From: Patescibacteria group bacterium
GTDB taxonomy: Bacteria; Patescibacteriota; WWE3; UBA101185; UBA10185
Direction of reading: 5' to 3'
NCBI GenBank assembly: GCA_026004595.1
Contig: BPJL01000003.1
Coordinates: forward strand, 1 to 34,983
Length of the DNA: 34,983 nt
The notes beneath the pieces were generated by a model. It was given only the letters and a program-made list of their open reading frames with translations, ran no database searches and was not told the origin of the DNA. Position numbers and translations under genes: made by a program. Positions 15,342 through 22,579 of the stretch are shown in pieces. Numbering within the stretch: the stretch's first letter is position 1; each line of letters starts with the position of its first letter.

Positions 15342-16049
15342 ATGAAAACACAAGTAGAAAAACTGCCAAAATCAACAATAAAAATAAACGTAGTTGTGGA
15401 AGCCGATGCGGTCAAAAAAGCCTATGACCGCGCCCTTGATAACGCTGTAAAAACAGCCACAATTGAAGGTTTCAGGCCGGGAACTGCACCTAAAGACATG
15501 GTGAGAAAAAAGGTCGGGGAATCAAAGCTTTACGAAGACGCCATCGACGACGTTTTAAGAACTTATTATCCGCAAGCGCTAAAAGAAAACTCAATAAGCC
15601 CCGTATCTAACCCAAAGGTTGAAATTAAAGATTTTGACCCCGAAAAAGACTTGGAATTTACCGCCACAGTCGCTATCAGACCCGAAATAAAAATAGGAGA
15701 CTACAAAAAAGCTTTAAAAGAAAAATTTGATGAAAAATACAATGAGGCGAAGAAGGAAAGCGGCGATAAAGAGGAGCCTCATGTGCACATGAACACCAAT
15801 GACGTGCTTGATACTCTTTTGAAAGTAACCGAGATGGAGGTATCTGAGTTAATTCTTGAAGAGGAAACTGATAGGCTATTATCAAGATTTCTCGATCAGG
15901 CGCAAAAAATCGGGCTGTCAATAGAGCAATATCTAAAATCCCAGAATAAGACGGGGGAGCAAATGAGGCAAGAGTACGAAAAACTTGCTGAAAACAACAT
16001 CAAAGCAGAGTTTGTCCTGTCCGAATTGATAAAAATGGAAAAAAATTGA
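15342..16049 (+). CDS. tig: trigger factor lacking the PPIase domain (frameshifted near the C terminus)
   Basis: The ribosome-associated chaperone for nascent chains. Residues 1 to about 115 are the ribosome-binding domain, with GFRPGTAPKDMVRKKVG at the signature loop. The FKBP-type PPIase domain is absent and the sequence passes directly to the helical C-terminal domain (about 150 onward: LDTLLKVTEMEVSELILEEE). The frame stops at 16047 just after ELIKMEKN, but the conserved tail continues in the next register from 16045 (IEATDEEIEEMIKAAGDPKL) to a TAA at 16219-16221. The break falls at a run of seven A (16039-16045). Restored length is about 292 residues. TAATAT nine bases before the ATG, with TGC before it, is the likely promoter. 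It overlaps clpP. Confidence 0.88.
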   Translation: MKTQVEKLPKSTIKINVVVEADAVKKAYDRALDNAVKTATIEGFRPGTAPKDMVRKKVGESKLYEDAIDDVLRTYYPQALKENSISPVSNPKVEIKDFDPEKDLEFTATVAIRPEIKIGDYKKALKEKFDEKYNEAKKESGDKEEPHVHMNTNDVLDTLLKVTEMEVSELILEEETDRLLSRFLDQAQKIGLSIEQYLKSQNKTGEQMRQEYEKLAENNIKAEFVLSELIKMEKN

Positions 16050-16221
16050 GGCAACAGACGAGGAAATTGAAGAAATGATCAAAGCCGCAGGCGACCCGAA
16101 ATTAGTGCGAGCAGAGGATCCCATGCAGCGACTTTACATAAAGAGCATTTTGCAGAAAAATAAGCTTATCAGTAAGTTGATTGAAGATGCAGAAGGAGAT
16201 AAACACCATGAACATAAATAA
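16045..16221 (+). pseudogene. tig: displaced C-terminal tail of trigger factor
   Basis: This segment reads on from tig after skipping one A of the A7 run. It encodes about 58 residues ending in GDKHHEHK. It contains the clpP ribosome binding site, and its stop lies 14 bases inside clpP, as expected of an intact tig-clpP operon. Confidence 0.75.
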
Positions 16222-16816
16222 TACCTTGGTTCCTATAGTAGTAGAGAAAGACCCAAGCGGTTTTGAGCGTTCTTACGATATATACTCTCGTCTGTTAAAG
16301 GATTTTATTGTTTTTGTCACCGGACCAATAGACATGGGAGCAGCCAACACTTTTATCGCTCAGATGCTGTTTTTGGAAAATCAAGATCCTGAAAGGGACA
16401 TCAAAGTATATGTGAACAGCCCCGGAGGCGAGGTCTATGCCGGCATAGCGATGTACGACACAATTAAGCACGTGAGAAACGACGTAGTCACAATAAATGT
16501 GGGTTTGTCGGCAAGCGCGGCATCTCTTTTATTAGCTAGCGGTACAAAGGGAAAAAGATATGCCCTGCCTAACACCTACGCCATGATCCACCAGCCTATA
16601 ATTTCGGGCGGGGTTCAAGGGCAAGCTACAGATATTGAGATAGAAGCTAAACACATGGTTGAACTCAAACATAAACTTGCGCAAATTACAGCTGACAACG
16701 TGGGTAAGCCCGTAGAAGATGTGTTAAAAGATATGGAAAGGGACTATTGGATGAGCGCCGAAGAAACATTGAAATACGGTCTAATTGACAAGATAATGCA
16801 ACCGAAGAAGAAGTAG
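16208..16816 (+). CDS. clpP: ATP-dependent Clp protease proteolytic subunit
   Basis: A 202-residue serine peptidase of the ClpP family, forming the barrel that degrades proteins fed by a Clp ATPase. The catalytic triad is visible: Ser103 in VGLSASAASLLL, His128 in YAMIHQP and Asp179 in MERDYWMS. The oxyanion/strand motif is VNSPGGEVYAG, and GVQGQATDIEIEA is typical. The start is ATG 16208, because AAGGAG (16193-16198) lies nine bases before it. An in-frame ATG at 16181 would lie before that site. It overlaps the restored end of tig, so the two are co-transcribed and probably translationally coupled. No Clp ATPase gene is in the window. Confidence 0.95.
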   Translation: MNINNTLVPIVVEKDPSGFERSYDIYSRLLKDFIVFVTGPIDMGAANTFIAQMLFLENQDPERDIKVYVNSPGGEVYAGIAMYDTIKHVRNDVVTINVGLSASAASLLLASGTKGKRYALPNTYAMIHQPIISGGVQGQATDIEIEAKHMVELKHKLAQITADNVGKPVEDVLKDMERDYWMSAEETLKYGLIDKIMQPKKK

Positions 16817-16818
16817 GG

Positions 16819-16824
16819 TAAAAT
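16819..16824 (+). promoter_or_regulatory. -10-like TAAAAT before the tRNA-like locus
   Basis: TAAAAT lies just after the clpP stop and 21 bases before the tRNA-like fragment. It could drive both that fragment and tRNA-Val. Confidence 0.35.
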
Positions 16825-16845
16825 CCTACTAGCTTTTAATGGTTG

Positions 16846-16907
16846 GGGCGGTTAGCTCAGCTGACTTTGCGAAGCAAACTTCGCAGAAGGCGAACTTAGA
16901 GCGCCAC
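16846..16907 (+). pseudogene. 5' half of tRNA-Val with a hairpin inserted in the D-loop
   Basis: GGGCGGTTAGCTCAGCTG (16846-16863) and TTAGAGCGCCAC (16896-16907) are identical to the acceptor strand, D-arm and start of the anticodon stem of the intact tRNA-Val 106 bases downstream. A 32-base insertion in the D-loop contains a perfect seven-pair hairpin (TGCGAAG-CAAA-CTTCGCA). The anticodon, T-arm and 3' acceptor are missing. The ends can still pair (GGGGCGG at 16845-16851 with CCACCCC at 16904-16910, one mismatch). So it is either a tRNA pseudogene or a small structured RNA. Confidence 0.6.
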
Positions 16908-16951
16908 CCCTAAGTATATTAATTGACAGCAGAATAGAAAACATTTTCTTT

Positions 16952-17028
16952 GGGCGGTTAGCTCAGCTGGTTAGAGCGCCACATTGACATTGTGGAGGTC
17001 ATTGGTTCGAGTCCAGTACCGCCCACCA
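16952..17028 (+). tRNA. tRNA-Val (anticodon GAC), CCA encoded
   Basis: The acceptor stem pairs GGGCGGT (16952-16958) with ACCGCCC (17018-17024), then A and CCA. The anticodon arm is CCACA-TTGACAT-TGTGG, giving GAC. The D-arm GCTC/GAGC and T-loop GGTTCGAGTCC are normal. Confidence 0.95.
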
Positions 17029-17079
17029 TTTGGAGACCATCCAAAAAACAACCCCGCTTCGTGATAAAATTTCATCAAC

Positions 17080-17808
17080 ATGAGCTTAGGATCTAAACTG
17101 CTTCTTTTCTTACTTTTTTCTGTGCTCTTGGCAATACTGGTACACACCCAAAAGGACAACATAAAACCAGTACTTGACAGCGTCCTGCTAAAACAAACAA
17201 ATCAGGCGACTTCTCCCGAGACTCCAATTCCCGGAAGCAATACAACCGAGGGATCGTTTATAAACAACGTCACTTTTGAAAAATGCACAATCATAATTAC
17301 AGACAATAAAGGCAACAGAAAAAAGATCGGAGAAATGCATACCCCCGCAGACAAAAAACAAACATGCTTAACAGATACCAAATTCATTGTGAGTGATTCC
17401 AGAAAATATCTTATGTTTGAAGATGTTTCTAACGGACAGGACCTTGAGCTTAGAATATATTCTATAGACAAAAACAAATTGGATTCTTTCTACACGTGGA
17501 AAAACGTACGCATTCTAGATATGGAATTTTTGCAAAACGACAAGGTACTTATCTTTATCGGGCAACCAGAACTTCCGGATGAACAGCAACTCAGCCTGTA
17601 TAACATACCGGCTCTTTATGCCGATTATGAAAACAATGTTGATAAATACGGAAATCTATGGTCTCACAAATTTGAAACTAAACTTCCCATTACACCATCC
17701 TCGGGAAATTATATTGACATTGTAGAGATAGGAAAGAAAGTAAGCATTTTCGGAGGAACAATAAATAAACCTGTGCTGCGAGCTGAATTTAACATTTCCG
17801 ATCTCTAA
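17080..17808 (+). CDS. membrane-anchored protein of unknown function
   Basis: A 242-residue protein with one N-terminal helix (about residues 6-22) then a Thr/Pro/Ser-rich linker (about 40-60) and a beta-rich domain, which should lie outside the cell membrane. The two Cys (about 69 and 95) may pair. Repeated strand-turn units around KFIVSDSRKYLMFEDV and NDKVLIFIGQPEL look like beta-propeller or WD-like blades, but I cannot assign a family. TGATAAAAT nine bases upstream is the likely -10. It converges on the P-type ATPase. If that gene's frameshift is corrected, the two reading frames overlap by four bases at their stops. Confidence 0.6.
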   Translation: MSLGSKLLLFLLFSVLLAILVHTQKDNIKPVLDSVLLKQTNQATSPETPIPGSNTTEGSFINNVTFEKCTIIITDNKGNRKKIGEMHTPADKKQTCLTDTKFIVSDSRKYLMFEDVSNGQDLELRIYSIDKNKLDSFYTWKNVRILDMEFLQNDKVLIFIGQPELPDEQQLSLYNIPALYADYENNVDKYGNLWSHKFETKLPITPSSGNYIDIVEIGKKVSIFGGTINKPVLRAEFNISDL

Positions 17809-17853
17809 CTTGCCTTTTCACGTTGAAGCCCAAAATACGCTTTCTTTACTATT

Positions 17854-20328
17854 TCAGAAACAATGAAAATACCCAGCCGTCAGTAAGCCGATTATTGCCA
17901 AGCCACTTTTCTCAGGTGAAATAAAATTGAATGAAACCTGCCCTAGAAGGGTAAAAGGCAAGGCAACTGCTGCCACTCCAGCAACCAATGTAAGTAAAAT
18001 CACAATTCCTGCCGGCCTTTTTGCACTGATAAACCAACCTTTTGTCCTTATTGAGTATATAAAAACAAGCTCTGTTAAAACCGACGCCATGAACCAATAA
18101 GTTTGAAGGGCGCGTTCACCCTCTCCAATGAAAATCCCGAAAACTGATAGGTCAAATGCTGTACTGACAAAACCCAAAAGAGTGGCAATAACTGCAAACT
18201 GTCTAATATTAAATTTAGACGGCCCCTGTAATTCGGCGTGGTCAACGTTGTCGCTTGATATGGCAATCATTGGAAAATCACTTAATAGATTAAGAAGCAG
18301 AATCTGCACCGGGAGCATCGGAAGATAGTCAATAAACAAAGTAGAAATAGCTACAGCATAGAAATTTCCGAAGTTGGAAGTGAGGGTCGCCCTAATATAT
18401 TTTGAGACATTTGCAAAAACCTTTCTTCCTTCTTGTATTCCGTCAATTACCACTTCCAAACTCTTGTGAAGCAATATAATGTCTGCAGATTCGCGGGCTA
18501 TATCACTGGCGTCTTTTACAACAATCCCCACATTTGCGGCTTTTAGAGCTGGGGCATCGTTTATTCCTTCTCCCAAGTAACCTACCGAATAAAAATTTTT
18601 AAGAACCTGAATGATTCTATGCTTCTGATCGGGGGCTACACGAGCAAATACTCTGTATTTCACACAGGTTTCCGCTAACTCGCTCGCCGTCATTTTTTCT
18701 ATCTGTTCTCCCGTTACAACCTCATCCGGTGAATGTATTAAACCTGCACTGTAAGCTACAGCACCTGCTATTTCTCGATTGTCTCCTGTCAAAATTTTTA
18801 TTTCAACCCCAAGCTTTTGTGCTTTTCTCACTGCTGCCAGTGTGGTTTTTTTCAACGGATCTGTAAAGGAAATCAGCCCAATAATCTCCAGTCCGCTTTT
18901 CTCAAATTCGGCGCTATACTCAGAGGGCTTTTTAAGTTTTTTGGAGGCCACCGCTAGAACACGTTCTCCCAATCTTCCTCTTGCAGCAACCCATTCCAGC
19001 ACTTTCTGCCTGTCAACTTCACTCATAGGCGAGTATTGTATAAGCACCTCGGGCGCACCTCTTACAATCAGCTCATAACTCTTTTCCAACTGCACCAAAA
19101 CGCTGTTTCTTTTTCGATCGGGATCAAAAGGAAGTTCCATGATTTTCGGAACCTTTTTCATCAAATCCCGAGCTTTGTCAGTAAGTCTCTCATGTATAGC
19201 TAAATCAAAAGAGTTGTTTGAATTTTTCTTGTCTAACACATCTGAGCTACACAATCCTGCATAAAACATGGTCTTGGCCATGTTAGCGGAAAGCACTTCC
19301 TTTACCTGCAATTTGTTCTCCGTTAGCGTACCTGTTTTGTCCGAACACAAAATTTCAATTGATCCAAGATCTTCGATAGAAGCAAGTCTTTTCACCACAA
19401 CTTTTTTTCCGGCAAGATGTAAAGCACCGTTTGACAGAGCAAAAGTCGCAACCACGGGCAAAGCTTCGGGGATTACTGAGACAGCCAAGGCTATTGAAAA
19501 TAGAATTAATTTTACGAGATCAACATCGCCTGACTTTATAAAAATATTCAAAAGGAAGACAAGGAGAAGGGTAGACAGGACCAAACGCAAAATGAAAGTA
19601 CTCAACTTTTTTAGTTCGAGCTCAAAAGCCCCCTCTCTTGCAGTTCCGGACGCCAGTTCGGAAATCCGCCCCATATGAGTTTCTGCACCGACAGCAATAA
19701 TTATCCCGCGAGCCTGCCCCGTAACTACACTTGTTCCCGAGAATACTATATTCTCGGCCAGAAATATATGTGTGGCATTTTTTTCCAGCGCCGTTGTTCT
19801 CTTCCTAACTGCTATAGATTCCCCACTCAACAAAGATTCATTAACCAAAAAATTACTAACTGAAACTAACCTTACATCAGCCGGAACGATATCGCCCGCC
19901 TCTAAAATAACAAGGTCTCCAACAACCAGGTCTCCTACATTTATAGTTTGGGGGATACCACTCCTTATAACACGAGCTTCTGAGTCTACAAACTTTCTCA
20001 AAAGCTGAACTGTTTTCTCCGATCTATATTCATGAAAAAAACCTAAACCCGAGTTTATCAAAATAAAAATCAATATAAAAAAGGCGTCCGTTTTCTCACC
20101 TAGCACTAGAGAAATCAAAGCCGCGAAAAACAAGAGATATATGAAAGACGATTGAAACTGTTTTAAAAGTATTTTCACCCAGGAAACAGAGCTCCCCGGC
20201 AAAACGTTTCTTCCGTATTTAGATTGGTTGAATAAAACTTGTTGCCGCGAAAGACCCCGCGCCAAATCGCTTCCCAAAGAAAGCGCGGTCTTTTTGGGTG
20301 TTAGGGCAGTGTACTTTGAGAAGCGCAT
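17854..20328 (-). CDS. cation-transporting P-type ATPase (frameshifted at the C terminus)
   Basis: An 824-residue P-type ATPase. It has an N-terminal cation-ATPase domain, SGES actuator loop (168-171), PEALP in transmembrane helix 4 (287-291), phosphorylated Asp330 in CSDKTGTLT, VRGAP nucleotide-binding motif near 422, TGDN (514-517) and GEGINDAPAL (586-595). The PEALP motif and layout place it near the Ca2+/Mg2+/H+ pumps rather than heavy-metal pumps. The ion is unknown. The first Asp of GDGxND is Glu587 (codon at 18568-18570). The end GYFHCF is probably false: dropping one base near 17865 gives GYFIVSEIVKKAYFGLQREK then AS and a stop at 17805-17807. TAATAT six bases before the ATG gives a leaderless start. 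Confidence 0.88.
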   Translation of the reverse strand: MRFSKYTALTPKKTALSLGSDLARGLSRQQVLFNQSKYGRNVLPGSSVSWVKILLKQFQSSFIYLLFFAALISLVLGEKTDAFFILIFILINSGLGFFHEYRSEKTVQLLRKFVDSEARVIRSGIPQTINVGDLVVGDLVILEAGDIVPADVRLVSVSNFLVNESLLSGESIAVRKRTTALEKNATHIFLAENIVFSGTSVVTGQARGIIIAVGAETHMGRISELASGTAREGAFELELKKLSTFILRLVLSTLLLVFLLNIFIKSGDVDLVKLILFSIALAVSVIPEALPVVATFALSNGALHLAGKKVVVKRLASIEDLGSIEILCSDKTGTLTENKLQVKEVLSANMAKTMFYAGLCSSDVLDKKNSNNSFDLAIHERLTDKARDLMKKVPKIMELPFDPDRKRNSVLVQLEKSYELIVRGAPEVLIQYSPMSEVDRQKVLEWVAARGRLGERVLAVASKKLKKPSEYSAEFEKSGLEIIGLISFTDPLKKTTLAAVRKAQKLGVEIKILTGDNREIAGAVAYSAGLIHSPDEVVTGEQIEKMTASELAETCVKYRVFARVAPDQKHRIIQVLKNFYSVGYLGEGINDAPALKAANVGIVVKDASDIARESADIILLHKSLEVVIDGIQEGRKVFANVSKYIRATLTSNFGNFYAVAISTLFIDYLPMLPVQILLLNLLSDFPMIAISSDNVDHAELQGPSKFNIRQFAVIATLLGFVSTAFDLSVFGIFIGEGERALQTYWFMASVLTELVFIYSIRTKGWFISAKRPAGIVILLTLVAGVAAVALPFTLLGQVSFNFISPEKSGLAIIGLLTAGYFHCF

Positions 20329-20334
20329 GGATAT

Positions 20335-20340
20335 ATATTA
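20335..20340 (-). promoter_or_regulatory. -10 hexamer TAATAT, leaderless geometry
   Basis: On the minus strand TAATAT ends six bases before the ATG at 20328. Confidence 0.45.
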
Positions 20341-20434
20341 CTTTGGATAGGCTCTTTCCTCAATCTCTTTTTGAATCTTGAACATTGCGTGCACTAGCGG
20401 TAAAGTTAGCTAAAGTATTTGGTTAGAAGAAAAT

Positions 20435-20812
20435 ATGGCAAAACTCGTAATTAACATAATGGAAGAGACTCTTGGCAATGAAAATTTCCGCAAAGTACTA
20501 GCTACAAACAAACATAGTCAGCTTGTTGTGATGACATTGCAACCCGGCGAGGAGATAGGCATGGAGGTACACCCGAATGTAGACCAGTTTATAAGAATAG
20601 AGAAGGGAATTGGTTTGGCGATTTTAGATGGAGAGAACTTTGAAATTGCCGATGACTATGCGGTAGTTATCCCAGCTGGAACAGAACACAACATAGTAAA
20701 TACTTCATCAAGCGAAACTATGAAGCTATACACAATTTACAGCCCACCCGAACACCCGGACGGAGTTGTCTTCCAAACTAAAGAACAGGCTGAGGCAGCT
20801 CACGGCCATTAA
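20435..20812 (+). CDS. single-domain cupin protein
   Basis: A 125-residue cupin. Motif 1 is MEVHPNVDQFIRIEKG (His46, Gln51) and motif 2 is VVIPAGTEHNIVN (His85). The whole closely resembles small stand-alone cupins annotated as mannose-6-phosphate isomerase-like, but one domain of this length is not a full isomerase. It probably binds a metal and a small ligand. The reaction is unknown. The C terminus (YSPPEHPDG) is typical of the group. TAAAGT at 20411-20416 and a weak AGAAGA precede the ATG. It is divergent from the ATPase gene. Confidence 0.8.
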   Translation: MAKLVINIMEETLGNENFRKVLATNKHSQLVVMTLQPGEEIGMEVHPNVDQFIRIEKGIGLAILDGENFEIADDYAVVIPAGTEHNIVNTSSSETMKLYTIYSPPEHPDGVVFQTKEQAEAAHGH

Positions 20813-20835
20813 CTCGGTAAATATTGTATACATTT

Positions 20836-20864
20836 TTGATACACATCAGTTTCAAATGTATTAT
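20836..20864 (+). promoter_or_regulatory. promoter TTGATA-17-TATTAT
   Basis: TTGATA (20836-20841) and TATTAT (20859-20864) are 17 bases apart. The -10 ends eight bases before the ATG at 20873, so the message would have almost no leader. Confidence 0.6.
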
Positions 20865-20872
20865 TAAAGAAC

Positions 20873-21766
20873 ATGAGATCTGTGGGTTATTACATTAAAC
20901 TTTCTATCGTAACTCTGGCTCTTTTCGCAGAATCCTTAATTTTAACAAGACTTATTAACACATACATCACGACAGCAGACTTCTTCAATATAAGCATTCC
21001 ATTTAGCCTTGAGGTAATCGGTTTCATGGCTTTGATAAGCTTAACATTTTCTTTAACTGTGGGCGCCTGGGATGCCTGGTATTTTAATTTGCTTGCACCG
21101 GCCGCGATAGCTTCAGGTATAATGATCCCGCTTTTACCCACAAATGCGGCCTACGCACTCATAGCCGCGGGGGTTGCTTTTATAATAATTGCACTTGAAT
21201 CATACAGAAGTTACAGATTAAAAAAGATATTTTTGGATTTTGTACCGTTGCTACTTTTGCGATTTGCAATAAGGGGCATATTGTTTGTTTTTAGCATATT
21301 GGCAGGTCTTCTTATTATCCTAAACGCAAGCAACGTTAAGCAAATAGACTTCGGTCAATTGATAGCGAATGTGGCAGAAAAACCTCTGAAAAGCACAGTC
21401 AATTCTCAACTTCAACAGACCATTGAAAAACAAAGAATATATTCAAGATACACTGAAGAGGAAGTTCAACAGCTTTTATCTGAGTACGGCATAAACACAG
21501 ACAAAGGAACCGAGCCTCTAACCCAAAAGGTGGATATTGACATTGGTGGGATGATAAAACAGCAGGTAAATTCCTTTATTGAACCTTATAAAGAGTTCGT
21601 ACGGCCTTTGATAGCCATTCTAATATTCGGAATGTTTCAGATTTACTCCACAATCAGCTATGTTATCTACAGCATATTAGTAGGAGTTGTAGTAGCTGTA
21701 GCCAAAAAAACAGGGTTTTTGCGCGAGCTCAAAGAGACAGTTGAGAAAAAAGATCTTCAATTTTGA
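20873..21766 (+). CDS. polytopic membrane protein of unknown function
   Basis: A 297-residue protein. Helices lie at about 8-28, 42-62, 65-85, 88-106, 118-150 (one or two) and again at about 235-275. Between them is a hydrophilic loop of about 80 residues (EKPLKSTVNSQLQQTIEKQR onward), which probably lies outside. The end is charged (LRELKETVEKKDLQF). I do not recognise a family and see no catalytic motif. Its last 38 bases overlap the 3' end of truB on the other strand. The promoter is unusually complete for this window. Confidence 0.65.
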   Translation: MRSVGYYIKLSIVTLALFAESLILTRLINTYITTADFFNISIPFSLEVIGFMALISLTFSLTVGAWDAWYFNLLAPAAIASGIMIPLLPTNAAYALIAAGVAFIIIALESYRSYRLKKIFLDFVPLLLLRFAIRGILFVFSILAGLLIILNASNVKQIDFGQLIANVAEKPLKSTVNSQLQQTIEKQRIYSRYTEEEVQQLLSEYGINTDKGTEPLTQKVDIDIGGMIKQQVNSFIEPYKEFVRPLIAILIFGMFQIYSTISYVIYSILVGVVVAVAKKTGFLRELKETVEKKDLQF

Positions 21767-22412
21767 CAGAATTTTCAACCCGGTATTCACCTACGGCAGA
21801 TCTCAACAATGACACCAAAACACCACCCGTACCAATTTTTCTTCCCATTTCATAAGCAAGAGAACGAACATAAGTTCCTGAAGAGCATTGTACTTTCATT
21901 GTGGAACACGGAAGCTCCATAAGACCGGCGTTAGTCCATATCGTGCAGATCCCGTTTTCAACAATCTCTATAGAATTAATAGCAACTCTCTTTTTCACTA
22001 CAGGCACCTCTGCTCCTTTCCGCACCATTTTGTACATTTCCTTTCCTTCTATTTTCTTTGCAGAGTAAGAAGGAACAACCTGGTCAATCTCTCCCACAAA
22101 ATCTGAAAGGATTTCTTGAAGCTTTTTATAAACTTCGGCAGGAGGCATTTTGGCAACCAAAGTTGGCGCCACCTCTAAATCATATGTCGGAGACCCCGCG
22201 CCGAAAGCAATTTTTGCTATATACTCTTTTTCCAACTTCATGAACTCGGCCTGTCTTTTGGTGTCTTCTCCAGTCAAAACTATTAAAACACCTTCAGCCA
22301 AAGGATCCAGCGTTCCGGCATGGCCTGCTTTTTTGACTTTCAAAACTCCCCGAATCTTGGCGACGACATCAAAACTGGTCCAATTTTTAGGTTTATAGAC
22401 GTTTAATATCAT
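21729..22412 (-). CDS. truB: tRNA pseudouridine(55) synthase
   Basis: A 227-residue TruB-type pseudouridine synthase that makes the T-loop pseudouridine of tRNA. The catalytic Asp is in GHAGTLDPLAEGVL (motif II, residues about 30-43). YKPKNWTSFDVV is the N-terminal motif I. KKIEGKEMYKMVRKG and CSSGTYVRSLAYEMG (about 180-195) are the KI/RxS motifs. It lacks the C-terminal PUA extension of longer TruB proteins, which makes it short but complete in the catalytic core. Its 3' end overlaps the convergent membrane-protein gene by 38 bases. There is no strong -10 or ribosome binding site before the ATG. Confidence 0.93.
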   Translation of the reverse strand: MILNVYKPKNWTSFDVVAKIRGVLKVKKAGHAGTLDPLAEGVLIVLTGEDTKRQAEFMKLEKEYIAKIAFGAGSPTYDLEVAPTLVAKMPPAEVYKKLQEILSDFVGEIDQVVPSYSAKKIEGKEMYKMVRKGAEVPVVKKRVAINSIEIVENGICTIWTNAGLMELPCSTMKVQCSSGTYVRSLAYEMGRKIGTGGVLVSLLRSAVGEYRVENSVKIEDLFSQLSL

Positions 22413-22494
22413 TTTTGTTGACTACGACAGCAAAAGTGCTATAAGTGAGAAGATGCCATACTTAAAACACTTCAACTTCGTTTATACCACGACA

Positions 22495-22508
22495 ACCCCT
22501 TCGGGGGT
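22495..22508 (+). other. small UUCG-tetraloop hairpin
   Basis: ACCCC-TTCG-GGGGT is a perfect five-pair stem with a UUCG loop, between truB and thrS and upstream of the thrS -10. No T-run follows. It could belong to a longer thrS leader if an upstream promoter exists. Confidence 0.4.
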
Positions 22509-22548
22509 ATATACGGCTTTCTAATCTATATTTTTTCCTGTAATGATT

Positions 22549-22573
22549 TATAATAAATTAATTGTAATAGGAG
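22549..22573 (+). promoter_or_regulatory. -10 TATAAT and ribosome binding site AGGAG for thrS
   Basis: TATAAT (22549-22554) gives a leader of about 20 bases with AGGAG (22569-22573), six bases before the ATG at 22580. thrS is thus an exception to the leaderless pattern. Confidence 0.55.
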
Positions 22574-22579
22574 CAAATT

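Noticed and set aside
16923-16928. Perfect TTGACA as the -35 of tRNA-Val
   Set aside because: No -10-like hexamer lies 16-18 bases downstream, and the tRNA begins at 16952, so this is probably chance.
20435-20812. Naming the cupin as mannose-6-phosphate isomerase
   Set aside because: A single 125-residue cupin domain lacks the rest of that enzyme. The common database label is not evidence of the reaction.
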